From: Malachius bipustulatus
Taxonomy: Eukaryota > Arthropoda > Insecta > Coleoptera > Melyridae
DNA: 64,000 nucleotides
Assembly (NCBI GenBank): GCA_910589415.1
Contig: OU342638.1
Location: 5,766,001-5,830,000, forward strand
Direction of reading: 5' to 3'
Shown here: one piece after another, positions 20,690-32,345 of the stretch
How the letters are laid out: each line of letters opens with the position of its first letter
How positions within the stretch are numbered: position 1 is the first letter of the stretch
The notes under the pieces: generated by a model
The model's database searches: none
Told to the model about the DNA's origin: nothing
The model's input: the letters and a program-made list of their open reading frames with translations, nothing else
Program-made: the position numbers and the translations under genes

Positions 20690-22237
20690 CGGGTGTCTGG
20701 CTATGATTCGCCACCGACCATAATCTTGGGAACTATTGGTCCCAGAACCTCGAAAATTTTTTTTAGACGTAATGGAAAATGAGAAATTCAATAAAAATAA
20801 TTTCAAGTTAGCCTCACTTTCGCAAATACCGGAAGCTGACACCTACTTCGTTATTTTAATGGACACTGTATATTATTATAATTATATATTATTAACCACA
20901 AGCTTGAGATTGAAGTAAAACTTGCCCAATCTGGCAACACCGTAAGTCTCAAACACACCCAAACACCCGACGAAAGTGAAATCACCAAACCATTCAATTC
21001 TTTGTTATGTTAGGAATTTCTACGGCAACCCTCACACACAAAAGCCAAGGCAAACAGAGAGTAGGATGATTGAAATGACTCAAGCAGGTCCTTTTCAAAC
21101 CAGCTGCAGGAACAGCATTGGAAGATCTGAATAAATAAATGTAAAATTAAGGAATAGGAAATTGATTAAGGTAATTTAAGATTTCATTGTAAGGAATGAA
21201 CTGATATCCAGTGTGAAATATATATGAAATAGTGATATCATTTGATTCTTTAATTTTAAAGGAAGTAATTTCGATCACACAGGTATTTCTCGACTCCTGA
21301 GCTCTTGCATACCCTATCCGAGAACCGAGGGTTGCTACAAGAAGAAACGACACAACGAGGAGGGTCCTGGCCGCTTTTTCTAGACGATCATCGGGGGTAG
21401 GGGGGTGGTTGTTACAGTAGTTATGTCAATATATTCAAAGTATATTACATTGAAAACGGCTCAAAATTCTGGAAAAGAGTACATGTCCCTATTTTAAATT
21501 TTCATGTCGTAAGGTATTGTCCACCAAGTAAACCTACTAATTTTTTTTTTACAGAGTGATGAAAACTGTACAATTTTTCATATTATACAAACATTTAAAC
21601 AGCATAATATGTAGAATAGTACATGAAAAGTTAAAGTAAGGACATGTAGACTGTTTTCACTGTAAACTACCTACTTTGAAAATGAAAATGGCGATATTAA
21701 TTTGTTTATCATAGCACCCGTAAGTGGAAGTGTCACGGACTGAGTGAGACAGCAAATGACCATAGTACTCTTTTTAGAGTACTCGACCATTGTGCGCAAG
21801 CATCACAACTGGCGGGTCTGGTAGGTCGAATCAGTAAAATCTGATGAGCGCTTGTAGACTTGTTCAATTCTTGGATATGCGCTTAGGACTCGAAGTACTT
21901 ACGAGAGAAAGATAGACGCATATATGTCTGCACTGTGATGATTTCGTCCATTTCCAAACCCCTAATAGCAATATAATGTTGTTTATAACCCACAGATTGG
22001 ACTCAATCTACTCCAACTGTAAAAAATACCTGTAATCGATTTTCTCAGAGAATTTAAAAATATAATACTATATAGTGTGTTCGCCGTAAAATAACGAATA
22101 GGTGTCAACTTCCGGAATTTTCGAAATATTTTCATTCAATTTCTCGTCGTAAGATCTGTAACAATTTTTTTGAGGTTCTACTACCAATAGTTCCCAAGAT
22201 ATAGCTGGTGGTTAACCTTAACCAGTCACCCGGTAGG
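20690..22237. repeat. Inverted pair of about 170-bp repeats enclosing 1.2 kb
   Basis: 20690-20870 and 22076-22237 are reverse complements with shared words ATCTTGGGAACTATTGGT, AGAACCTC, CCGGAAGCTGACACCTA (against CCGGAAGTTGACACCTA) and CGTTATTTTA. They may be the arms of one 1.55-kb foldback or two separate copies. The enclosed DNA includes a short minus frame (21147-21353) with a hydrophobic start, which I do not recognise. Confidence 0.55.
21440..21670. repeat. Diverged foldback related to 54505-54762
   Basis: GAAAACGGCTC and GTACATGTCCCTATTTTAAA at the left pair with TAAGGACATGTAGACTGTTT at the right. The same landmarks (ACATGTCCCTATTTTACTTT, AACATGTAAGCCGTTTTTC) define the small palindrome near 54.6 kb. 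It contains a central TACAGAGTGATGAAAA. Confidence 0.5.
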
Positions 22238-24555
22238 TATGCGATCATAAAATATCGGAATAAGTAAACAGAGCAACGCGCAGAACATCATAATAACAAA
22301 CTGTAATTCTCCTTTTTTGTCTTCATGTGGACAAACTATTGAACAAAATTAAATCAGCAATATCAGCATGTAGAACCTGTAACTACCATAAAAACGTAAT
22401 GCTAAAACAATAATTACACACAAATTACAATCAATAAATATGCACACTGAAAGTCACTTCGAGAACACTTTATAGCTTCCCGTTCCAGTATTCACTTATA
22501 GAATAATAATTATATTGAACAAAAGCTCGGTTGTTCTTTTATTACATAGGTAGGTTATTGTAACAGTTCCCAGATAACATTTACATAAGCGAGGTAACAA
22601 CTTAATAACATAATCAAGCCAGCTGGTCTCTTCACACTGATTTCATTTATTATTTTCATAAATTTCATGGCCACGTTAAAAAATGTACGTAAACTAAAAG
22701 TAAATAATACGTGAATGATAATGACTTTTAATTATTTGACTTTTTTGACTCAAGTCAAGTTTTCTCTTTTTTTTACAATTAACTCAACTTAAATTTAGTC
22801 ATGTAAATGTTACTGGGGAAAGAAACAAAAAATCGAGCTTTGCTGGGTCTTCTGGAGTGACTTCCAGAAATAAATTATAAGAAATGAACCACAGATTCTA
22901 TAAAGTTAAAAACCTATAAAGTTTCACAATAAATCACAAATAAAAATAGGAACTACCATAACGATCACTGAATCATTAAAAAAAAAAAAAAAAAAAAAAC
23001 AGTAATATCAGCCTTACAAAATATCAAAGGAAAATCCTTACAATGTACTATATGCATAAAAATAGCAACACAACACCAACATGGTAAAAACCAGTAAAAA
23101 CACAACCTAGAAATTAGAAATATATGTTTAAATCTTGAATTATTCTAATACTTTTTTTTACTAGTATTATATCCTGTGAAAAAAAATTATATTTGAGATT
23201 GAATGTGTAAAAATGTAAAATTACAGGAAAAGTATTCGTGGAAAAAGTATAACCAACAGGAAACCGATCTGGTCGATATCCTGTCAAGAATTTTTCATGT
23301 AGACTTCTAAAGAGGTAATTGAAATTTCAGAATATCAGAATAAGGAGCTGTAAGAAACTTAAACTGTAATAATTATCAAACGAAACGAAACACACACACA
23401 AACAACACAATACGTATCATTTAAATTTCCTCAGCAACCAATCAAAAAGTCATATTACCTACACTCAAATTATGTGTTACCCCGCATTTATATGAAAGTA
23501 GTAACACAAAGTGAAAAAATTCCTTCTATCTGTAATATTCACCTTATTGTACAATAATTTTTCATTACTGCTGCATTAATGAATTTTTAAATCGTGAAAA
23601 AAAGTAACCGAAAAATATTTCCCTTAATTCCAAGAAAAAAATAATACCGCCTAGCTCTCATAATTTTTTTTCAACAAAGAATAAAATGTTTGTTAAGTAT
23701 ATTTAATAAAAAAAAAACAAATTTTTGGTTTTCTTGATGTTTTTTGTATGGGTAAAAAGAGGTAAAAAGAGATGAAAAAGTTGACAATCGCCAAAATGTA
23801 GTAGACCTTAAGAAGTTCTAATGGCACCAGCTGATGTGGCATTAGGGTAGCATTAAACAAGTTTCAAGCAGGTATCTTGACAATCAAAAAATAAATTGAA
23901 GAAAGATGAAAATGTCAAATTTGTATATTTTTTATAATATCTGGCGGCATATGAAAAAATCTGAAAGTGGTAATGTAAATAGGACACTTGTATAATTATT
24001 ACAGATATTACGCACAAAATTTTATAGAGAAGCCAAAAAAAAACTGAGAATCCTGAATATAAGATTTTAATCATAAGTTGATATCGATGAAATTGGATCT
24101 GGAAGACAATAATAATAATTGTAAGTAATAATTTCATTAGAAAAACCAGTACTCTTGTTTTTTGCAGTTTAGAATTCAATAAAAATAGTTGTTTCCTCTT
24201 TTAATGTACACACACACCCTCATCCAGTCAAAAATACACCTGAAGAAAAATTGAGTTAGATTTTTAAGATTTCTGAGAAAAATAACTCCTAAGCGGGTGG
24301 TTTCCACTGTACTACTACATATGGCCTTAGGAAGATAATACTGACGAAACAAGGATCCTCTCACCACATTTGGTGTCACCTTTATTGTACCCTATTGACT
24401 AAAACATTCAGCAATATCAGTTGAATCCTCAGACTGACTACTGTTGTCGCTTGCGTATTTAAGACGTTTTTATAGAGAAGAAGGGAGAGGGGGTGGAAAA
24501 GACGGGCCAGCTGATCAGCCCACAAAAGTGAAAGCTAATGTTCCAAGAAATTGGG
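22238..24555. other. 2.3-kb AT-rich stretch without recognised genes
   Basis: I find no gene. It holds a run of about 22 A residues at 22978-22999. A 108-codon minus frame (24179-23853), rich in Phe and Ile, looks like AT-driven noise. On the minus strand, 24452-24394 reads as a Ser/Asp/Glu-rich stretch ending in TAG with AATAAA soon after; it could be a terminal exon, but no splice site is clear. Confidence 0.25.
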
Positions 24556-24580
24556 TCAGGTCAGGTCAGGTCAGGTCAGG
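24556..24580 (+). repeat. (TCAGG)5 telomere-type repeat
   Basis: Five perfect tandem TCAGG units. TCAGG is the telomeric repeat unit known from Tribolium and many beetles, and R1-clade LINEs of the SART type insert into it. Here the tract directly precedes the R1-like endonuclease frame. A shorter AGGTCAGGTCAGGT tract occurs at 42139-42152. Five units could also be an ordinary microsatellite. Confidence 0.6.
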
Positions 24581-24585
24581 TCCCT

Positions 24586-26080
24586 AACAGAGGAGACAGA
24601 TGCCACATAAATGGACATACAGATAGAAGAAGAAATCGAGCAGGGAGGTAGACTTGAAGAACAAGCAACCAACAAAGACCTCTTGGATGCTTAATAGAGG
24701 TAAAAGGTCGGAAAAAGGACATATTATGAGGATACTACAAGTGAACATGGACCGAAGCCACGCAGCGCACAACATGCTGGACCAATATATCAGGACATAT
24801 AATATAGGGGTTGTCATAGGACAGGAACCAAATAAAAACAGGATTACAGGAGATTTTTGTGATAGGGAGCTTAAGAGTTTCATCAGAGTGAACAAAGGAA
24901 TAACAATAAGAAAACACCACAAAGAAAAGGATTTTACATACGTAGAATTGGAAGACGTGGGCATCTATTCATGCTACTTTTCACCTTACCGAAGCATAGA
25001 AGAGTTCGACGAACTCCTATGCCATATCGAACAACATCTAAAAACTACCAATAAAGGTGCAATCATCGGGGGCGATATTAATGCCAAAACTTCAATATTT
25101 GGATCGACAGTAGAGAACGAAAGGGGCAGAAGAATGGAAGAGTGGTTAGCGGCAAACGACCTGGCGGCGATAAACACGGGAGAAACCCCGACGTTCGTAA
25201 ATACAAATGGTAGCTCCATAATAGACGTGACCATGACCACCAGAGACATGACAGGAAGAGTACGGTACTGGAGAGTAGAGGAAGAGGTAGAGAATATGAG
25301 CCAGCACAGATACATTAGATATGATCTAATGGAATCAAATAACACACAAGCCAGAAACACAAACGAGGTATGTAGAAAGATGGGATGGAAGATCGACGAA
25401 AAAAGACTCGCAAACTTTCGCGAAAATATCACTGGAATGCTGGGGGAACACATAAACAGACCCACAGAAGATAGCGAAACAGCGGCAACCAGGTTGATAA
25501 TGATAATCACCAAAAAATGCCACCAGTACTTCCCAAGGAGACCCACCTCCATAAACAAGAAACGACACGTTTTCTGGTGGACTGGAGAGATAGAAGAAAA
25601 GAGAAGAGAGTGTACAAGATGCAGAAGACGACTCATCAGAGGCAATAGAAGGACAATAGATGAAGAAACCAGAAATTGTCTACTAGTTGAGTATAAAGAG
25701 CATAAAAAATAACTTAAGAAGATGATAACAAGAGAGAAGAAAAAATGGGTAGAACTATGTAATGAACTGGAAAATGATATATGGGGTAGAGCATATCAAA
25801 TTGTAATGGGCAGAATGAACCTCAAACCGAGGATAACATTAGGGAACGGAGAAATAGCGGAGCAGATAAGGAAACTCTTCCCACGTAAACCAAAGATAAG
25901 ATGGCCTAAAATGATGATCCATAGAGATGAATATGAAGATTTCACAGCGGACGAGGTGCAGACAGCAGCTAAAAAACTTAAAACAAAAAATCCCTGGGCC
26001 CAGATATGATACCGCCGGAAATAGTTAAAAAACTAGCAGAAACAAATCTTGACGTCTTGATGAGTAAAATAAAGATATTA
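24586..26080 (+). pseudogene. R1-clade LINE, endonuclease half, 3'-truncated
   Basis: The main frame is best started at ATG 24726 (MRILQVNMDRSHAAHNMLDQ) and runs to 25712. It shows an APE-type endonuclease: an N-terminal QVNMDRS motif, then IGQEPNK, GGDINAKTSIFGS, the ENERGRRMEEWL helix, and the INTGETPTF..NGSSIIDVT catalytic end. A downstream linker with cysteines and WWTGEI follows. Frame 25722-26009 continues into the fingers of the reverse transcriptase (KKWVELCNELENDIWGRAYQ), and a short block after 26006 (MIPPEIVKKL) corresponds to the start of the polymerase. The element then stops; the catalytic RT core is missing. A related, longer element lies at 60161-63561. Its 5' edge abuts (TCAGG)5, consistent with SART-type target preference (inference). 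Confidence 0.8.
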
Positions 26081-26928
26081 AAAATAAGGGCATTTTTACT
26101 GCCCTTATTTCTATCACTGCACCTAGATTTAAATTTCGGTAATCTGCTAAGATTACGACACTCACTTGTAATTGAGGATAGACAACGATTTGCCGGAATT
26201 GTTGCTGAACTTTAGCATTGAAGATGGCACCTTAAGAAGAAGATCTGCTAAGAGGTCAAGTAACTTTTTAGCCGAATTTAGAAATGACAAATTTTGTAAC
26301 ATGTGGTTTTGTAAGTAGGGGGTGTTTCGCATAAGAACCAACACAAAGCAGACGTGTATAGGGGAACCCAAAATATGATGATTTAACACAACTCTTATCT
26401 CTATAATAAGTTGCACTGCTGAGAAGTTATAGGCCTTGAAATAGGGGTTTCAAATTATTAAAAAATGCAATATCTCAGTTACACTTGAACTTAGAAAAAC
26501 CAAATTTGATGTGAAATACTCGTCAGTTTTTGTTTTTAAATTGTTACTTTTTTCACTAACTCCTCTCAAACTTCAACTCTTTTCACATGTAGAGGGGGGT
26601 CATGTGAAATGTTATTTGAAAGGTAGTTAATATAACTCTCTTATTCAGCAAACAAACTTTTTGGATTTTGATAGGCAATTTTTTTTTTTTTAATTTTATT
26701 GCAAAGTAAAAATTCATATTTACTTCATATTTGAAAATATCAGAGGGGTAGGTAATCCTCTGAGGGTGTTAAAGTTTGAGGTGAGGGGTTGCGAAGAAAG
26801 AGAACAATTTGAAAATAAAATCGACAACTTTATGGATTTGGCTCTAAAAGTCTCACTTTCATTTAATTGAATTACATGTACTTTTCCTAGGATTTACTTA
26901 TTAATGAAACCTAAATTTTGATTAGCTT
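26081..26928. other. Stretch without genes, small perfect hairpin
   Basis: AATAAGGGCATTTTTACTGC with CCTTATT (26086-26112) forms a 10-bp hairpin with a 7-base loop just where the LINE is broken, so it may mark an inserted mini-element. The rest is AT-rich, with no supported coding sequence. Confidence 0.35.
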
Positions 26929-26939
26929 TACTTTACCAA

Positions 26940-28152
26940 CCCGTGCGGTTGAGTACCCATCGGGCGCGTCCCCAGGTGGCGGATAGGGGGAAGGCCTTAC
27001 AATGAGCGTAAGTGAGTAAGGTTAGCAGTGGTGATAAAGCTCGTCGGAGGTAAAATTCTAGACTGGTAGCTCAAAACCCTGCCGCGGACCACGTCCCCTA
27101 ACCTGGTTGTCGTGTCGTGACTAAAGGTCTGCACTAGGGGAAACGGCGCCAGATATGTCCGACTGTGGACTATCTGATATACCGTATCATCTGTTGTCGT
27201 GGTCACGTTCCGCGCACAGAGAGATGCGGGGGTCTCGGCTTAATCGCCGGAACCAAGAGGAGACAACCTCACTAAAAAACCTAAATCTTAAGGCGGGGGT
27301 CCAGGCTGATGGGATGCGTGACTGGATAGAAGACCAGCCCTACTGAATTCAACCTTGGGGCACCAGGGGGCACCCCACTGTATCAATCCCCTCACCTTTG
27401 CATGCGGGGCTCTGCATAGGTGGAACACCCTTCCCTAGCTACTCGTGGGATCAACCATGGTAAGAAATAAAAAACCAAGAAATCGCGGGACATCACCGCA
27501 AAACAGACTGCTGACCGAGCGGGGCTTGTCACCCGTCAAGACAGTCGGTAATCTAAACAATCCTTGTGCTCGAGACCACCTCGAGCGCAAGAAGAATGCC
27601 CACTCATTGGCAAGAAAAGGAGCATCGACACCCTTCATAGGACCAGAACCATTCTGTGGCTTCGAAGATACTTTCTTCAAGCAGAATTCCAAAAGGAAGA
27701 AGAAAACTGAGAGAAACTCATTGGAGGAACCTCTCGGGGTTGAGACAATCCAAAGAACTTCTCGGGAATTTTAACCGAGATAATTAACAGAACACTGACG
27801 GGATTCCTAACGAGACATTGCAAGCTCAAGGAACACCTGAGGAAGTTAGGCATAGAAGAAAATGGCGTCTGCAGATTCTGCGGGAAAGGAGCCGTCACCA
27901 CGTCACCTGCTGCTCAACTGCGATGCGATGGAACTCAAAAGAAGTAATGTTCTGGGCCATCACCAGCTAGAGGCAGGGAACTTACCCGACCTTGAACCTC
28001 TCAAAATCCTGAAGTTTCTCAAGGAAACGGACTTGGAGAGGGTGCTTCACTAAAGGGATTCCACACCAGGCGAAGCACAGTAGAGGGGATACAATAGATC
28101 TTTTAGGTCGCAGTAACTTAATCACCCTCAAAAAATACAAATACAATACAAA
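26940..28152 (+). mobile_element. Internally deleted LINE (I/R1-like) with intact ends and 11-bp TSD
   Basis: TACTTTACCAA occurs at 26929-26939 and again at 28153-28163, bracketing the element as a target-site duplication. It begins CCCGTGCGGTTGAGTACCCA, a GC-rich 5' UTR-like leader. An ORF1-like start follows (ATG 27457, a Lys/Arg-rich frame ending TAA near 27774). The sequence then jumps straight to the end of ORF2, where a CRFCGK zinc-knuckle block and an HLLLNCDAME/LKFLKETDL block appear in neighbouring frames. The 3' UTR ends in ATACAA-type repeats. Endonuclease and reverse transcriptase are absent, so it must be mobilised by a full-length relative, like the SIDE class of short internally deleted LINEs. 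Clade is uncertain. Confidence 0.75.
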
Positions 28153-28163
28153 TACTTTACCAA

Positions 28164-28579
28164 ATAAATCGATATAATTGTTTTTTAGATTTCTACTAGG
28201 TTCCCTAATAATCTGTTATATATTCTGATCTGATATATTTCATTCCCAGAGCAGAACATTATTTTGCTGCTTAGTAGTAACCAACAATTTAATTCCTCAT
28301 TGTCTTTTAAGCAAGATATTTTCACAAATTTGGGCCACTTTTAATCAGTCAACTAAAAAATTGTCCAATAAGATGAATAAATTAAATGTTCTAACTTCTA
28401 ACCTAGCATAGCATGTCAAATTGAGATCAATGTGCTGAATATAGTGACTTTTAATACATAGGAAATCTTGAAATAATAATTTTCTTTGACAATCCCGCAA
28501 TGAAACAAATCCCTATTCAGCACAATAACAGTCAAACTGACATCTACGACATTCTGAAGAAATCATAATGACCAACCAT
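28164..28579 (-). promoter_or_regulatory. 3' UTR region of the TRAP-delta gene
   Basis: This AT-rich stretch lies just past the minus-strand stop codon at 28580. On the minus strand an ATTAAA variant polyadenylation signal reads at 28455-28450, about 125 bp after the stop. No canonical AATAAA is seen on that strand here. The LINE insertion ends immediately beyond. Confidence 0.4.
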
Positions 28580-29303
28580 TCAAGCCAACAGTTTTGACCT
28601 GAAACTGAAAGCGAAATACGCCACAACAAATGACACCGTAACCGCTAGAAACTCGCAGGAAATCCACATGGCCTTCTGCGGCCTGGGCGCTACCAACGTC
28701 AGACTGTGCACCTCTTCCACATCGGCGACATCCTCGTTATTCCTCAGCGCCTTCCTAATTGTGGAGAAACCTTGCTCGTCATAGATGTGGACCTATAAAT
28801 AACATAAGGCTAGACTGATAGACACAAATTGAAATTATAAATAAAGCATGGGAATGCTAAATGAATTAAGTTTCAAAATGAAAAATAACCAATAGCTCTG
28901 TAGCGTGGAGAAAGTACTAGGGACAACATAAAACGAAATGTTGAACAAAAATGTCACCTAGCTCATTTGGCTTTTCCATGCTTTAAATAATAATACCTAT
29001 TACCATTACCGTAATATCCCCACTGGAGAGTTCCTTAATCTCCTCGTTCAGACTGAACTGATAGAGGAAGGGTTTGACGGTAGGGAGGGGTGTGAGCATC
29101 CCCTTGAAATAGGCGTACAGTGCCGGTGGATGGGCATCTTGATTAGCACAAGTGACAGTCAGTTCGGCAATATAAGCCACGTGAGTGAGAACCGAGAGAT
29201 CCTCCGTGATGTAGGTGCGGGAGGAGATCTGAGGGTGGACACAAGTGGGGCTTGCTAAGGCGATGCAGGTTAACAGAAAGACGAGGGTTGCCGGATTTGA
29301 CAT
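28580..29303 (-). CDS. SSR4: Translocon-associated protein subunit delta (TRAP-delta/SSR4), two exons
   Basis: TRAP-delta is a single-pass subunit of the ER translocon-associated complex that assists import of secretory proteins. Exon 1 (29303-29010) encodes residues 1-98: a signal peptide (MSNPATLVFLLTCIALASPT), then a lumenal domain with SRTYITEDLSVLTHVAYIAE and cysteines at about 21 and 52. Splicing at ACG|GTAATG (29010/29009) to TTATAG|GTCCAC (28793/28792) gives exon 2 (28792-28580). Exon 2 continues in frame as VHIYDEQGFSTIRKALRNNE, then a membrane helix (AMWISCEFLAVTVSFVVAYF) and a short tail FRSKLLA ending in TGA. The total of 168 aa matches the family. The intron is 217 bp. A (CT)n tract lies just 5' of the ATG, in the leader. 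Boundaries were built by hand from splice consensus, frame and family order. Confidence 0.9.
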
Positions 29304-29310
29304 GGTTGCC

Positions 29311-29333
29311 TCTCTCTCTCTCTCTCTCTCTCT
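29311..29333. repeat. (TC)n microsatellite in TRAP-delta 5' leader
   Basis: An uninterrupted TC tract of about 23 bp begins 8 bp upstream of the minus-strand ATG, so it falls in the 5' UTR or core promoter as GA on the coding strand. GA tracts in insect promoters can bind GAGA-type factors; here that is only a possibility. Confidence 0.7.
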
Positions 29334-29538
29334 GAATTCAGTTTCTTTTATATAAATAAAGTGATGCTTCTTGTGTCACTCTGAAACGTAAATACAAATA
29401 TACCTATAAGATAAACTCTACTTATAGATAATTATTTTGATCATTAATGGTCATTAGGCAGGAAAGCGGCCAGTCGCACTCAGGCATACCATATAGGTAC
29501 AGTGCGAGATAGAATGACGGGTATCTAGGAGTATTTTC

Positions 29539-29640
29539 TAGGGCTGTGACGGTTAACCGTTTAACCGACTCAATTGTAGTTTAGTCAGTTTAGTGTTAGT
29601 GAAATACGCTTAGCAATAATTCGTAAAAAGCACAGCCCTA
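29539..29640. repeat. 102-bp MITE-like element, TAGGGCTGTG ends
   Basis: TAGGGCTGTG at the left is the exact complement of CACAGCCCTA at the right. The interior carries GGTTAACCGTTTAACCG. Ends of this type are common in hAT-like mini-elements; no duplication of the target is obvious. Confidence 0.55.
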
Positions 29641-31800
29641 GCATTTCCACAAATTATTATGGTACTAGTGAAAGTCTGTGGAAATTAGTAACAAAAAAGG
29701 GAGATATATTTGCTTCCCTATAACTGTAATTACCATTGAGACGGCCTATTGATTATAGTATGACGATTTTTAGAGATTTTTCCCTGCCCTTCTCGAATGG
29801 CCCATTATTTTTCAACCGACCTCGATAAGGACCGGTGCCGGTGATACAAAGAAATCGTTTGCCAGGGCTTGTTTTATCCTCCCAGCACTAGTGTTTGCTC
29901 CATGGTCCCCTTATAATTTAAAGGTCATTTCCACAAAATAAATTAAATTATGAAGCTAGGATAAAAATGAAATGTGTAAAAATTGTGGTGAAGTGCTACT
30001 GGACGCTCATCTCCTTAATAATTAGAATTACGTTATTTCTTCACCTTACACCTTACTTGAAACTTCAGGCCAATGAAAAACTTCTTGGCTTCGCTTTTCA
30101 CTTTCACCCTTTGGGATCCGCTTATCAATATCAACCAAAGCCAGTAGGTACAACTTCAACTTTAATTCGATTTTTAAAACTAGGTATCACTGGTATTATT
30201 ATCGCAAAACCCCTCTACCCTCTACCTAACTACGAATTATTTTACCTAAGTCAAGACCTAAATAAATTTTTTGTTTATATTCAATTCATTCATGTTATAC
30301 CTAACCTATTTTCTTTTATTTTTAGTTTAGATAGCAGCAATTAGCAGATGCTGATACTGCTGAGTGCTCTGTGCTCTGTGCTCTGTGACAGGAGCAGGAG
30401 CGGCTAAATGCTGACCGCCGTGCACTAGTAGTTCCCAATAGTACACGGTAGATGTCTCTTACTCCCGACACCTGGCGCCATTTTTTAAATACCTTTTACA
30501 GAGTAATAATCTATAAAGGTACGTAACTGTATACATTTCAGTTCATTTTTTTAAGTGTTGCCATAGGGAAGCATGTAAAAAATACACCCTGTGTTAGCTT
30601 ATGTTGTCTTGTACTCTGAAAGTCGTTTTTAATTTTCAATAATAGTACATAATGTCACCTACTTGACAATACGACCTTCCAGAAAATCCGGTCGTTGTTT
30701 AATTTAATTAGGTATACAGGCTGTCTCATTTAGGTAAAATGAATTACATGAAACAGTAAGAGATACGAAGTCGGCGGTTAAATTACAAAAAAGCTGCGCT
30801 GTTTTGAAATGAGTCTTTGGCAATAAAAAAAATTGCCAAATACTCGTCTAAATACACGTAATTTAACACAGGATGTATTTTTTACATACTATTCCCTATG
30901 TCATCACTTAAAAAAATGCACTGTATAAGGAAAAATAAATTAATTGAATCGGGAAACAAATTTAAAAATTCCGAGTTATAAAACGAAATTTTAGTGAATT
31001 TTTCAGAGATAACTCGGAATTTTACGCTAATACATCACCGTGTTATACCTAACTCATAATTTCATTTCAAATTCTTAATATAATGAATGTTTGGTACTAA
31101 GCCATCAAAACATGCAGGTTTGAAAGAATACTTTTAATAAAGTGTTCTTTTCGTGTAGATTCGGTGCCTTTTTATCGAGTTGGATTTATTATATGTATAT
31201 ATATGTTTTTTCTTTAATAGGAGGTAAATAGTACAAAGTAGTTGTCTTTCATAACATTTTTATTTACCGGCACTTGATTTACACTGGCCGATTTTTCGCT
31301 ATTAAGGTGAAGATTATCTGAATTACTTTCAAATATTCAATAATAAATCGGCATTTTTTAAATAACCAAAAACTTGACTTAAAACATTTTCATTTGATGA
31401 ATAAGTACCTGCTGTAACCCGTTGAGATATCTCACTTTTTAATTTAGAAGATTTTGTCCCATCATTTACTTCAAAATGTTCACTTAAATACGCTAAAATG
31501 AGTTCTAATTTCATTAGAATTTTCATTAAAAATTCTTGTAAGTTCGGTATTGTTGTTAGTGTTTTTTGGTGTGCATTGTCTGAGATTATGTAACAATAAG
31601 AAATTAATAATGCTGATGAAAACGTGAACAGGAACACGTGGACTGTGAACCGCCATAACATACCTTGCGCCCCCATGCGTAGTTATTCCGAATTATTATT
31701 AGTGCACGGCGGTCAGCATTTCCTCTCTGTGACCTAAGAAAAAGGGTTAGATTTTATTTAAGGCAGTGACTAGAGGTACTACAACGTGCCGGGAATTTCC
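29641..31800. other. Stretch with unassigned open frames and small repeats
   Basis: No gene is recognised. A 125-codon plus frame (29967-30344) and a 115-codon minus frame (31676-31329) are the longest. The minus one opens with a hydrophobic stretch (FTVHVFLFTFSSALLISYCY) that could be a signal or membrane helix, but I know no family for it. CTGACCGCCGTGCACTAGT (30410-30428) is mirrored by TTAGTGCACGGCGGTCAGC (31697-31715), so the 1.3 kb between may be one insertion. A GTGCTCTGTGCTCTGT repeat lies at 30366-30385. Confidence 0.3.
30524..30935. repeat. Foldback element, about 410 bp
   Basis: Left words CAGTTCATTTTTTTAAGTG, CATAGGGAAGCATGT and AAAAAATACACCCTGTGTTA are mirrored by TAACACAGGATGTATTTTTT, ATACTATTCCCTATG and CACTTAAAAAAATGCACTG at the right. 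Arms are about 70-80 bp. A second short hairpin follows at 30966-31023 (AATTCCGAGTTAT and ATAACTCGGAATT). Confidence 0.55.
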
Positions 31801-31805
31801 AGAAT

Positions 31806-31887
31806 CGCGGCACTACACTACGACTTCGACTACGCCATCGAACGGTTCGTGTTTTACGACTGTTACGTCACGACATGTAGTGCCGCG
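31806..31887. repeat. 82-bp palindromic-ended element (CGCGGCACTACA)
   Basis: CGCGGCACTACA and TGTAGTGCCGCG form exact inverted ends; the interior is GC-rich with several CG dinucleotides (TCGAACGGTTCG). Function unknown; it resembles a very small MITE. Confidence 0.45.
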
Positions 31888-32195
31888 AATTCCTATGTAC
31901 CAAAAGAATTAGGTTATAGAGTGTAGGGTGATAGAAATTACTGGTTATAACTAGCGAGAACCTTTATAACCGCTTACTAGGGTAGCGCATATTCTCATTC
32001 TCACAAAAAGTTGGGAATGTTAAATTTGACTTCATAAACGTTAGATACTAAAGTCTACAGCTTCGTAGATCCTATAAACTCGTAATATGTTTTTCATTCT
32101 CCCCTTTACGAAATTGTAACTTTCTGTCTTGATAAGACAACCGAAAGCGAAAGTAAAACATCCTAGGTGATAGGTTGCTAGGTATGGTTGCTAGC

Positions 32196-32345
32196 AGAGC
32201 TGGGCACGAGTACTGAAAAGAGTACTCGTAAATAATTCGAGTACGAGTACTTGGAAAATGTACTCGTAAGTACTTTGGCACAAACAGGTGGACGAGTACG
32301 AGTAATACTCGTGAAAACACGAGTAACAAGTACGAGTAGTTTTAT
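32196..32345. repeat. GAGCTGGGCACGAGTACT repeat, rich in CGAGTA words
   Basis: The stretch starts GAGCTGGGCACGAGTACTGA and contains at least seven forms of GAGTAC/CGAGTA on both strands. A diverged relative with the ends CAGAGCTGGC and GAGTACTTTATTCG lies at about 49905-50333. It is a dispersed non-coding repeat of uncertain class. Confidence 0.45.

Noticed and set aside
23853..24179. 108-codon minus frame
   Set aside because: Composition is AT-driven (Phe, Ile, Leu, Tyr) without motifs, start context or neighbours that support a gene.
24556..24580. Window end as true telomere
   Set aside because: Only five units, and the tract is internal with unique genes on both sides.
29967..30344. 125-codon plus frame
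   Set aside because: No recognisable domain, no splice or polyadenylation context; kept only as a remark in the stretch entry.
31329..31676. 115-codon minus frame with a hydrophobic start, possible secreted protein
   Set aside because: No family recognised, and it lies between inverted words that suggest inserted repeat DNA. Evidence is too thin for a gene call.
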